Assembly (NCBI GenBank): GCA_030848705.1
Contig: CM061236.1
Coordinates: forward strand, 55,323,481 to 55,387,480
DNA: 64,000 nucleotides
Reading direction: 5' to 3'
From: Heracleum sosnowskyi
Lineage: Eukaryota > Streptophyta > Magnoliopsida > Apiales > Apiaceae
The translations under genes and the position numbers were made by a program. Positions 21,513 to 30,708 of this stretch are shown one piece after another (position 1 is the stretch's first letter; every line of letters starts with the position of its first letter). The notes beneath the pieces were generated by a model, which made no database searches, was not told the DNA's origin, and worked only from the letters and a program-made list of their open reading frames with translations.

Positions 21513-23921
21513 ATGAATGCTCCAAAGACAACCGCTGGTATTAAAGTTCCCCCGTTTACCAGAGATGATTTCGGTTTGTGGAAGATGAAGATGCTGTTAT
21601 TTATCAAGACATCTAATCCGTTGTATGTTGGCATATTAGAAAACGGACCGTTTGTACCAATGAAACCAGTTAGTGAATCAACAGCTCCTGATGGTAGCAG
21701 GATTCCTCCAGGCACCCAACCTAAGGATATTACTGATTATACAGATTCTGACAAAGAACTGATTCGATTGGACACCGGTTTAATGTTGATATTGGCGGAC
21801 TCCGCGGACAAGGAAATGAGCTATCAGTTGATGAACTGTACAAGCGGGAAACATATGTGGGATACCATTAACTTGATAATGGAAGGAACTGAAGACGTGC
21901 AGGAAAACAGATTGGACATCCTGACTTCTCAATACGAAGCGTTTAGGTCTCTGCCAAGAGAAAGTATAACTCAGGTCTTTGAGAAATATACTAAACTCCT
22001 CAATGAATTGGCAATGAAAGGAAAGACCTATCCACTGAGAGAATCAAACAGGAAGTTCATGATGACGCTGCCCCATCATGTAGAACACAAGTCATCATCC
22101 ATAAGGGAAAGAATTGACTTCACAAAGATGTCATTAGAGATGATCTATGGCAAGTTGAAGACCTATGAGATGGAACAGGAACAAAGAGTGATAATCTATG
22201 GATCAGGGACAGTGGACAGCAAGCACAATGCACTTGTGAGATCAGCAGCACTTGTAGTGGATGAACCAATAACTTCTGAGATTCAGGTTCAAACCCTTAG
22301 AGCTGGAAAGGAGGTGATTATAGAAGCAGAAATGGATTCTGTGAATCTGGGTGTTGATGAAAGTGATTACTACACCCTAGAAGAGCTTGAGCAAATGGAA
22401 GACAAAACCATGGCGTACTTAGCTGCAAAGTTTAGTCACATTCGTTTCAAGAGAAACCCTAAGTACAAGTTCAAGGGTTCAACCAACAGATTCCAGAAGA
22501 GCAATTATACACCTAGTACAGGCTTTAAGGGAGGCTACAAGACTGGCATGATTGATAGAAGCAAATCAAGATGCTACAATTGCAATGAGTTAGGGCATTT
22601 CGCCACTGAATGCCGGAAGCCTCGTCAAGCAAGAGACATGAAAGATGTCTATGGAAAGAAAGACTCATATGAGGATTTGAAGAAGGAGAATGCCAAGCTT
22701 AAACAGCAACTAGAGGCATTTTCTGGAAAGCAGAAATGGAAAGCTTATATAGCAGAGGGAAAGCACTGGGATGATACTGATTCGGATGAAGAGGAAGAGT
22801 ATGTAAATGTTGCCCTAATGGCTGACTCTTCAGAGGAATCACCACAATCATCTCAGGTACCTATCTTAACTAAAATTGATATGTCTAACTCTGAGTACAA
22901 GAAAACTGTGCAAGATCTTAGTGTAGAATTGTTTAGTGTACACACAAGCATGCTAGCATCAGAAATGGAAAATGCTAAACTAGTTCTTAAGATTAAAAAT
23001 TTAGAATCTAAAAATGAAGAACTAGAGCTTGTAGCTGTCACATTAGAAGATCTTAAGCAAAAGAATGCTTACTTAGAGAACAAGGTCAAGTGTAAAGATG
23101 AGATAGAGACTATCCTCAGGAAGCAGATTTCAGATTTAGATTTGAAGCTAAATGCTTTTAAGAATTCCGCCCTAATTGCTAAGGAGATCATTGATACTCA
23201 GGCCATAGGGAATAAAACTGCTATAGGATTTGACTATGACAAGAAAGCTGGTAAGAAGACAGTGGAATTCCCTGTGACACCTCCAGTTGTCAAAAGGAAT
23301 ACTCCACATGTTCTTAAGAATGTTGATTGTCCAGTTTTTGTTAAGCCTTTTCCACCACTCTTTCATGAGGATGACCTTTTCATTAGACAAGAATTGCTTG
23401 AGGATGATTTATTGAAGGAAAAAGAGGTAAAGACTAAGTTGCCTAGGAAGTCAGTAAAAACTGAATTACCTAAACCTGATTTACCTAAAACTGAAGTAGG
23501 TGACTTAGTTAGTAATGTTAAAAAGAACAGGAATGGGAAAAAGAAAATTTTTAATCAGGAAATGGTTCCATATTCTCCCATTGCATCTAGGAAGTTGTGC
23601 GCTATTTGTAATTATGCTGGACACCTTACACATGCATGTAAAAAGGTTAAAGTAGAAACTGATAATACTTCTGAAATGCATAACATGTCTGACATGCCTG
23701 ATCTTCATGAACCCTGTGGAAAGAAAGAGTGTTTGCTATGTAAGTACAACATCATGCATGCTTATTTTAAGTTGATGAATGATAGTAGAAATAACACTGT
23801 TAATGTTAAATCCACAGATACTATGAATATCAAACAGGGTAAGACTAAATTGAATGTTACTCCTGTCAAATCATCTAAACCTTCAGGACCCAAACAATTT
23901 TGGGTACCAAAGTCCGCTTAA
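21513..23921 (+). CDS. E: long Gag (802 aa), spans a predicted retained intron
   Basis: The ATG at 21513 (MNAPKTTAGIK) is chosen over upstream non-ATG frames. Residues 1-250 form a UBN2/copia Gag capsid region. Then come a basic linker, a zinc knuckle CYNCNELGHFATEC at about residue 354, an acidic stretch, a predicted coiled coil (about 455-560), a Lys/Pro-rich linker, a second knuckle CAICNYAGHLTHAC at about residue 696, and a Cys-rich CGKKECLLC. It ends GPKQFWVPKSA. The reading frame is unbroken. After residue 448 the sequence has a donor-like CAG|GTACC; splicing from there to 23938 would drop the C-terminal 354 residues and fuse Gag in frame to protease. Gag forms the cytoplasmic virus-like particle and binds genomic RNA. 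Confidence 0.85.
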   Translation: MNAPKTTAGIKVPPFTRDDFGLWKMKMLLFIKTSNPLYVGILENGPFVPMKPVSESTAPDGSRIPPGTQPKDITDYTDSDKELIRLDTGLMLILADSADKEMSYQLMNCTSGKHMWDTINLIMEGTEDVQENRLDILTSQYEAFRSLPRESITQVFEKYTKLLNELAMKGKTYPLRESNRKFMMTLPHHVEHKSSSIRERIDFTKMSLEMIYGKLKTYEMEQEQRVIIYGSGTVDSKHNALVRSAALVVDEPITSEIQVQTLRAGKEVIIEAEMDSVNLGVDESDYYTLEELEQMEDKTMAYLAAKFSHIRFKRNPKYKFKGSTNRFQKSNYTPSTGFKGGYKTGMIDRSKSRCYNCNELGHFATECRKPRQARDMKDVYGKKDSYEDLKKENAKLKQQLEAFSGKQKWKAYIAEGKHWDDTDSDEEEEYVNVALMADSSEESPQSSQVPILTKIDMSNSEYKKTVQDLSVELFSVHTSMLASEMENAKLVLKIKNLESKNEELELVAVTLEDLKQKNAYLENKVKCKDEIETILRKQISDLDLKLNAFKNSALIAKEIIDTQAIGNKTAIGFDYDKKAGKKTVEFPVTPPVVKRNTPHVLKNVDCPVFVKPFPPLFHEDDLFIRQELLEDDLLKEKEVKTKLPRKSVKTELPKPDLPKTEVGDLVSNVKKNRNGKKKIFNQEMVPYSPIASRKLCAICNYAGHLTHACKKVKVETDNTSEMHNMSDMPDLHEPCGKKECLLCKYNIMHAYFKLMNDSRNNTVNVKSTDTMNIKQGKTKLNVTPVKSSKPSGPKQFWVPKSA

Positions 23922-23938
23922 TCAATCTGTGATTGCAG
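22857..23938 (+). other. E: predicted gag/pol intron (1082 bp)
   Basis: The donor is tctcag|gtacct (22851-22862). The acceptor is tgtgattgcag|gg ending at 23938, with cttaat about 20 nt upstream as a possible branch point. Both exon edges fall on codon boundaries, so joining 22856 to 23939 gives ...SSQ then GKVKSSK leading to the protease. The interval itself is coding when retained. Same architecture as D; not shown by RNA here. Confidence 0.65.
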
Positions 23939-24192
23939 GGTAAGGTTAAAAGCTCAAAGGTTGTGTGGATTCTGGATAGTAGTTGTTCTAGACACATGAC
24001 AGGTGAAGAGTCCCTGCTTACAGAGGTGGTTAAGAAGACCGGCCCGATTGTAACCTTTGGAGATGACAACAAAGGATTCACTACGGGATATGGTAAATTG
24101 AAAGCTGGAAATGTCATCATTGAGAACATCTCTCTTGTTGAAAGATTAAAGCACAATCTTCTAAGTATCAATCAGTTTTGTGATAAAGGCTA
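23939..24192 (+). pseudogene. E: protease N-terminal part, interrupted by B
   Basis: The exon opens GKVKSSKVVWILDSSCSRHMTG and continues TFGDDNKGF...GYGKL. The aspartic protease signature normally reads D-S-G; here it is D-S-S, a Gly-to-Ser change in the active-site triad. The frame stops where B inserted (after ggcta, 24188-24192) and resumes at 52114. Confidence 0.85.
24188..24192 (+). repeat. Target-site duplication of B, left copy
   Basis: ggcta, repeated at 52109-52113. Confidence 0.95.
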
Positions 24193-24685
24193 TGTTAGAT
24201 ATAATTGCTGACGTTTGTTCATCAGTGTTTAAGTACCAGGTACTCATCAGAGTTTACTGGAAGCCAGTCAGAGTTTATTAAAGTCTGATGGAGTGAGAGT
24301 TTGCCTTAGCTGTCGGTGCTAATATAAAGGTTCTAGAAGCAATATGTCTTGAAGATGGAAAGAAGCAAGATATATTGAGACAGTTAAGGAAACGGAACAA
24401 AAGACAGAAGCAATCCTAATTTGATATGATTTGTATAGCTAATTTATAGGAATATCAATTAGAGATTGATCATGTAAATGTGTATTATATAGACACAGAT
24501 AGGTTAACCCTAAAAGGGATGCGAATACAATATACATTATTCTTGTAACCTTGCAGCTCTCTGTGATATTTTACATCACAAAGAGAAGAGTTATTTATAT
24601 AATTCAGTTGTTGATTCATAAACAGTGTTCTCAATTGTTATTATCATATTTATATTGATTATATATTGTGTAATTCGGCCTAACA
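24193..24685 (+). repeat. 5' LTR of B
   Basis: TGTTAGATAT ... CGGCCTAACA. A TATA-box candidate at 24485-24492 reads tatataga, whereas the 3' LTR and D read tatataaa. Two tcagagttt motifs lie at 24247-24255 and 24268-24276. A U5 hairpin (ctctgtgat / atcacaaagag) lies near 24556-24585. Confidence 0.95.
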
Positions 24686-24687
24686 AT

Positions 24688-24699
24688 TGGTATCAGAGC
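24688..24699 (+). other. Primer-binding site of B (tRNA-iMet)
   Basis: tggtatcagagc, two bases after the LTR end; complementary to the 3' end of initiator tRNA-Met. Confidence 0.95.
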
Positions 24700-24748
24700 C
24701 AAGGCTGATTAGTATATACAGTTTATCGATCCAAACACAAGTATAATC

Positions 24749-27700
24749 ATGACTGACAACTCTCAGGAAGGTTCTAATGCAGGTTCTAATGCTCAGAAGG
24801 TTCAACCTACTTCTGTAAGTCGATATGAGACTATAAGGGTTCCAATTCTCAGACCAGTTGAATATCCAATATGGAAGGTGAAGATGACCATGTTTCTGGA
24901 AGCCACAGATCCAGAATACCTTGATAGAATCAATGATGGTCCTCATATGCCAACTAAATTGTCTCCTGTTATTACTGGGCAAGAACAAAAGACTGTTCCA
25001 AAAGAGAAGAAAGATTTGACTCCTGAAGACATCTCATCAATTGCAAAGGATGCAAAGGTTAGACATCTACTACACAGTACCTTAGATAATGTCATGTCTA
25101 ACAGAGTGATTGGCTGCAAGACTGCCAAAGAGATTTGGGATGCTTTGGAAGTCAGGTGTCAAGGAACAAGTGCTATAAAGAAAAACAGGAAGACTATTCT
25201 AACACAAGAGTATGAACACTTTGACTCAAGATCTGATGAAAGTTTGACAGATACATATGACAGATTTTGTAAATTGTTGAATGATTTGTCCCTGGTTGAT
25301 AAAGAATATGAACTTGAAGAGTCAAATCTCAAGTTTCTTTTATCCCTACCTGAAAGATGGGATTTAAAGGCAACAACAATCAGAGACAATTATGATCTTG
25401 CAGATACAGATCTTGATGAAATCTATGGGTTGCTTAAAACTCATGAACTTGAAATAGAACAAAGAAACAAAAGATCTGGAAAGAAGACAAAATCTGTTGC
25501 TCTTAAAGTTGAAGAAAAGCCTGTCAAGAAGGAATCATCAAGAAAGAAAGCCAAAGGAAAGGCTTTAGTCATTAAATCTGAAAGTGAGTCATCAAACTCT
25601 GATGATGGCTCAAACACTGATGATGAAGCTTCTGATTCTGAGGATGATGAAGAAGAGATGATGAAAATGGCAGCTTTAATTGTGAAGACCTTCAACAAGA
25701 TGGGATTCAAGAACTTCAAGAAAGGAAAGAGATTCTCAAGGGAAGATTCAAATTCTTATAAAAGAAAATTCAGAAAGTCTGATGAAAGAGATACCAAGTC
25801 TGGAAAGAAAGACAAGTCTAAGATCCAGTGCTACACGTGTAAAGAGATGGGTCATTATGCTCCAGAGTGCAAGAAAGGAAAATCTGAGAAAGCACTCATC
25901 ACTAAAGGCAAGGACTGGGCAGACACTTCAGACTCAGATGAGGGAATCAATTATGCTCTCATGGCAACCGTTAAAGATGAAGCTGAGTCATCTCAAAACA
26001 AGGGCATAAAAGAGAGCACTCTTATCTTGGACTGTGGATGCTCAGGACATATGACTGGAAATAAAGCCCTGCTATCAGACTATGAGGAGAAGGCTGGCCC
26101 AAAAGTTTCCTATGGAGATGGCAACATAGGATGTACTCTGGGATATGGTAATATCAATCTTGGAAGTGTCATCATCAAAAATGTAGCTCTTGTCTCAGGA
26201 CTCAAGCATGATCTGCTTTCTGTGAGTCAAATCTGTGACAGAGGATACCATGTAGATTTTCATACTGAACATTGTGAAGTTATCAGCAAATCTACAGGGA
26301 AAGTTGTTCTAGTTGGACACAGGCACAATAACATCTATGAAGCAAGTTTGGTAACAAACTCTGAAGGAAAAACTGTGTGTCTATCAGCAAGAATGTCTAG
26401 TGAAGAGAGTTGGAAATGGCATAAGAAGCTCTCTCATCTAAACTTGAACAACATCAATGAGCTGATTCGAAAAGATCTTGTAAGGGGACTTCCAAAGTCA
26501 ATACTCAGCTTAGATGGTCTGTGTGATTCTTGTCAAAAGGCCAAGCAAAGGAAGTCATCTTTCAAGAGTAAATCTGAATCTTCAGTTGTGGATCATTATC
26601 ATCTTCTACATGTTGATCTTTTTGGTCCAGTAAATATAATGTCATTGGGCAGAAAGAAATATGCTCTAGTCATTGTTGATGAGTACACTAGGTACACATG
26701 GGTGTACTTCTTAGCAAAGAAGGATGAAACTGCCTCAATTCTAATGGATCATGTAAAACTACTGGACAAAGGATCACAATACAAAGTGAAAATTCTAAGG
26801 AGTGATAATGGTACTGAATTCAGAAATTCTGAAATGGAAGCTTTCTGCAAGGAAAGAGGAGTGAAGCAAGAATTTTCTGCACCTGGAACTCCACAGCAAA
26901 ATGGTGTAGTTGAAAGAAAGAACAGAACCCTAATCGAAGCTGCCAGAACGATGCTTGATGAAGCAAAATTGCCAACTTATTTCTGGGCAGAAGCTGTTCA
27001 AACTGCTTGTTTTACTCAAAATGCTACACTGATCAACAAGCATGGGAAAACACCATATGAGATGGTGAAGAATAAGAAGCCAAATTTGAAGTATTTTCAC
27101 ATTTTTGGATGTAAGTGCTTTGTGTTGAAAACTCATCCTAAACAATTGACCAAGTTTGACTTAAAAGCTGATGAAGGAATTTTTGTTGGATACCCACTAT
27201 CAACTAAAGCATTCAGAGTCTACAATCTAAGAACTAAAGTGATCATGGAATCTATACATGTGTCATTTGATGACAAGAAAATAACTGGAATAGAAGATGA
27301 AGAATATCATGATCAACTTCGTTTTGAAAATGAAGATTTAAATTCTGATGATGTAAACTCTGATGAAGCAAATCCAACAAACTCTGACGAAGCATACTCT
27401 GATCCTCTACTGGTAAACAATGAAGAATTTTCTCTGACAGAACAAAATAGAGAACCAGTTGAGGGGGAGCGTGAAGAAACTTCAGAAACTTCTCAAAGTG
27501 ATGACTCAAATTCTGAAAGAGGGTCAAATGAAGAATCAAACAGAAACACTGAGTCAAACTCTGAAAGTTCAAATTCTGAACAGTCCAATTCAGGGGAAGC
27601 CTCAGAGAATGCAAATGGTCAAGAAGAAAATCAGGAGAGCATGGATCAAGGGGGAGGATCTAATAATGATAAAAGAAGCCATTTACCAACAGCAAGAAGG

Positions 27701-29338
27701 TGGACACAAGCCCATACACCTGACTTGATAATTGGAGATCCAGAAGCTAGTGTGAGAACTAGAAGTGCTACAAATAATGAATGTCTGTTTCATGCATTCT
27801 TATCTCAAACAGAGCCCAAGAAAGTGGAAGAAGCTCTTCAAGATGCTAACTGGATAACAGCAATGCAAGAGGAGTTAAATGAATTTGAGAGGAATGAAGT
27901 CTGGACACTTGTACCAAGACCAAAGAACAGATCTATTGTTGGTACAAAGTGGGTTTTCAGAAACAAAACAGACAGTGATGGAGTGATAACAAGGAATAAG
28001 TCTAGACTTGTGGCAAAAGGCTATTCACAGCAGGAAGGAATTGACTATGATGAAACCTTTGCTCCAGTTGCAAGATTGGAGGCAATAAGGATTTTTCTGG
28101 CCTATGCTGCTCACAAAAAGTTTAAAGTCTTTCAGATGGATGTGAAAAGTGCTTTTCTCAATGGGAAACTTGAAGAAGAAGTGTTTGTTGAACAACCACC
28201 AGGGTTTGTAGATTCCAAACATCCAGATTATGTCTATAGGCTTGATAAGGCATTATATGGACTAAAGCAAGCACCTAGAGCATGGTATGAAACTATGGCT
28301 CAATTTCTTTTAGAAAGTGGGTTCACTAGAGGTACAATTGACAAAACCTTGTTCTATTTTAATTCTGGTGATGATTTGCTGTTAGTTCAAATCTATGTGG
28401 ATGACATAATTTTTGGGTCTACTAATGACAAACTCTGTAAGAAATTTGCCAAGCTTATGCAGTCAAGATATCAAATGAGTTTGATGGGAGAGCTTAGTTA
28501 TTTTCTAGGCTTACAGGTCAAGCAAACAGATGATGGGATTTTTATCAGTCAAGCAAAATATACCAGAAATCTTCTCAAGAAATTTGGTATGCTTGATAGT
28601 TCATCTGCTACAACTCCCATGGCTAGTGCAACAAAGCTAGACAAAGACACAGGAGCCTCAGTAGATATGACAAACTACAGAGGGATGATAGGGTCTCTTC
28701 TTTATCTGACAGCAAGTAGACCTAATATCATGTATGCAACATGTCTTTGTGCAAGATTTCAAGCAGACCCCAGAGAGCCACATCTAACAGCTGTAAAAAG
28801 GATTTTCAAATATCTCAAAGGAACCATAACTCTTGGTTTGTGGTACCCTAGAGAATCAGAGTTTAAGTTAATTGGTTACTCTGATGCAGATTTCGCAGGC
28901 TGTAAGATAGACAGAAAAAGCACAAGTGGAAGCTGTCAATTTTTAGGTGACAGATTAGTTTCTTGGTACAGCAAGAAACAGAAATCAATTTCCACATCCA
29001 CAGCAGAAGCAGAGTATATAGCTGCTGGTAGCTGTTGTGCACAGATTTTATGGATGAAGAATCAATTGCTGGACTATGGATTATGGTACTCTAAAATACC
29101 TATTTACTGTGATAATCAAAGTGCTATTGCTGTGACAGGTAATCCAGTAAAGCACTCCATGACCAAGCACATCAGCATAAGGTATCATTTTATCAGGGAA
29201 CATGTGGAAGAAGGAGATATTGAGCTTCATTTTGTGTCTACAGACCAACAGCTTGCAAATATTTTCACCAAACCTTTGAGTGAAGCTACCTTTACAAGGC
29301 TGGTAAACGAACTTGGAATGGTCTCTGGTTGTGACTAG
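24749..29338 (+). CDS. B: Gag-Pol polyprotein (1529 aa), unbroken
   Basis: ATG at 24749 follows a 49-nt leader after the primer site. Order: UBN2/copia Gag (about 25-240), acidic Ser-rich linker, zinc knuckle CYTCKEMGHYAPEC (361-374), protease at 428, integrase finger H558/H563/C592/C595, integrase core D623, D686, E722 (D-E spacing 35), acidic Asn/Ser linker (850-1000), RT from about 1033 with YVDD at 1216-1219, and RNase H from about 1370 to the end. Two changes look damaging: the protease triad is D-C-G (428-430), where D and A have D-S-G, and the RNase H motif is LANIFTKPL (N1504), where A and E have ADIFTKPL. SRPNIMY also replaces SRPDIMY in RT. Between residues 418 and 419 it lacks the 1.1-kb segment seen in D, joined exactly at the predicted splice sites. 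It probably made functional protein before these changes; present activity is doubtful. Confidence 0.95.
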   Translation: MTDNSQEGSNAGSNAQKVQPTSVSRYETIRVPILRPVEYPIWKVKMTMFLEATDPEYLDRINDGPHMPTKLSPVITGQEQKTVPKEKKDLTPEDISSIAKDAKVRHLLHSTLDNVMSNRVIGCKTAKEIWDALEVRCQGTSAIKKNRKTILTQEYEHFDSRSDESLTDTYDRFCKLLNDLSLVDKEYELEESNLKFLLSLPERWDLKATTIRDNYDLADTDLDEIYGLLKTHELEIEQRNKRSGKKTKSVALKVEEKPVKKESSRKKAKGKALVIKSESESSNSDDGSNTDDEASDSEDDEEEMMKMAALIVKTFNKMGFKNFKKGKRFSREDSNSYKRKFRKSDERDTKSGKKDKSKIQCYTCKEMGHYAPECKKGKSEKALITKGKDWADTSDSDEGINYALMATVKDEAESSQNKGIKESTLILDCGCSGHMTGNKALLSDYEEKAGPKVSYGDGNIGCTLGYGNINLGSVIIKNVALVSGLKHDLLSVSQICDRGYHVDFHTEHCEVISKSTGKVVLVGHRHNNIYEASLVTNSEGKTVCLSARMSSEESWKWHKKLSHLNLNNINELIRKDLVRGLPKSILSLDGLCDSCQKAKQRKSSFKSKSESSVVDHYHLLHVDLFGPVNIMSLGRKKYALVIVDEYTRYTWVYFLAKKDETASILMDHVKLLDKGSQYKVKILRSDNGTEFRNSEMEAFCKERGVKQEFSAPGTPQQNGVVERKNRTLIEAARTMLDEAKLPTYFWAEAVQTACFTQNATLINKHGKTPYEMVKNKKPNLKYFHIFGCKCFVLKTHPKQLTKFDLKADEGIFVGYPLSTKAFRVYNLRTKVIMESIHVSFDDKKITGIEDEEYHDQLRFENEDLNSDDVNSDEANPTNSDEAYSDPLLVNNEEFSLTEQNREPVEGEREETSETSQSDDSNSERGSNEESNRNTESNSESSNSEQSNSGEASENANGQEENQESMDQGGGSNNDKRSHLPTARRWTQAHTPDLIIGDPEASVRTRSATNNECLFHAFLSQTEPKKVEEALQDANWITAMQEELNEFERNEVWTLVPRPKNRSIVGTKWVFRNKTDSDGVITRNKSRLVAKGYSQQEGIDYDETFAPVARLEAIRIFLAYAAHKKFKVFQMDVKSAFLNGKLEEEVFVEQPPGFVDSKHPDYVYRLDKALYGLKQAPRAWYETMAQFLLESGFTRGTIDKTLFYFNSGDDLLLVQIYVDDIIFGSTNDKLCKKFAKLMQSRYQMSLMGELSYFLGLQVKQTDDGIFISQAKYTRNLLKKFGMLDSSSATTPMASATKLDKDTGASVDMTNYRGMIGSLLYLTASRPNIMYATCLCARFQADPREPHLTAVKRIFKYLKGTITLGLWYPRESEFKLIGYSDADFAGCKIDRKSTSGSCQFLGDRLVSWYSKKQKSISTSTAEAEYIAAGSCCAQILWMKNQLLDYGLWYSKIPIYCDNQSAIAVTGNPVKHSMTKHISIRYHFIREHVEEGDIELHFVSTDQQLANIFTKPLSEATFTRLVNELGMVSGCD

Positions 29339-30708
29339 AGATACTGGTTAGATTCAAAATCTATACATGATTGATTTTATGCTCATGGTTCTTTGCATAT
29401 GTTAACTGTTATGTGTACCAATATGTTAAACTCTGATAGTAAAATCTGTTACTCATACTCTGTCGGTTAAACTCTGATGTCAAACTCTGATTGTGATTTT
29501 TGTCTGAAACACATGGACCGATGAAGAAAATTGTATGAAGCATGATTTTCAGTAAGTAATCATGAATCCTTCTAAGTAATATAAATTCTGATTTCAAAAT
29601 GTGCAGAAAGTTTACACAGCATGATACTGTCTCTATATTTATAGCATCTCTTAGTTTATTGATTCTATACACTGAGTCTATATTAGCTGTTTGCACTTTC
29701 TCTCATAAATTAATTGTATTCACTGATGAAAAGTCTAAACTCTGATAATTAGTTGCAAATATTTCACCCTCAAATCAAAAGATGCCAAAAAGAGCACAAA
29801 TTCCTTTGAGATCATGTTGTGCCTAGGACGATCCAGGAACTTATTGTATGAAATAAGGGCTAAAATCTTTGATTTTTGGTGACTAGTGCCAACCACTGAT
29901 TACTGGAAAAATTATAATAATAAAAAAAAAATTATATATAAGGGGGTGAAAATAATAGAAATATCCAAATGAAAGGATACAAGAAGACAGAGTTTGGATA
30001 AATATCAGATTTTACTTTATACATGAGAGTTTGAGCAACCAGTTTTTACTGATTTATTTTGTGGATTTTACGCACTTTGAGATGATCTAAATATTTATAT
30101 TCAGTAAACTCTGCTATGCACACAAAAAAAAAATACTCACACCTGTACAGTTTGTGAAAAGAGTTTATTTATAAAGAAGGAGGATTGGTAAACACTGATG
30201 AACTGTGTACTCTACGCCGAGGTAATTTATTTTTAATCTCTGATGATTAAAATAAATTTTTTTTGTTTCAGACATATTATGATTTTGAGAAAAGACATTT
30301 GTTTTGAAAATTCAAAAAGAGTATGATTAGACAGTTGTTCGAGAATGTATTAAACAGAGGAGAGAGGTTGAGTGTATAGAAAAGTGTAAAAGGCGGTAAT
30401 TATTGCTGTTTTTACTGCGCCTGTGCATTGGAAACTGCCAATTACTGCTGTCAGTCATTGCATGTGTGCCACGTGTCCCACTCACACAATTAACGGAGTA
30501 AGACAGTTGTGTATTAATGATTAAAAACTGTTCAGTTTTTAATTTTGAATTACATATTTAAACAATACACACACATACGTCTAAACCTTTCACATCTTAC
30601 TCCAATTCACATCTATTGTCACACACACATATTCACAAACACTTTTCTACTTTCAAACTCTTTCGAGCTTTTGCATCTGTTTCTTCGTTAATCCTTCATA
30701 TCTTCTTA
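29339..30708 (+). other. B: spacer between gag-pol and third ORF
   Basis: AT-rich and non-coding. It has repeated AAACTCTGA motifs at 29428-29436, 29469-29477, 29482-29490 and 29737-29745. The stretch 30537-30660 ends in a pyrimidine-rich leader before the ATG at 30709, with tatttaaacaa near 30553 as a possible promoter element for a separate mRNA. Collinear with 19556-20272 of A. Confidence 0.75.

Noticed and set aside
30616..30708. Upstream extension of B's third ORF with a hydrophobic stretch resembling a signal peptide
   Set aside because: The extension has no ATG; the first in-frame ATG is 30709, after the hydrophobic part.
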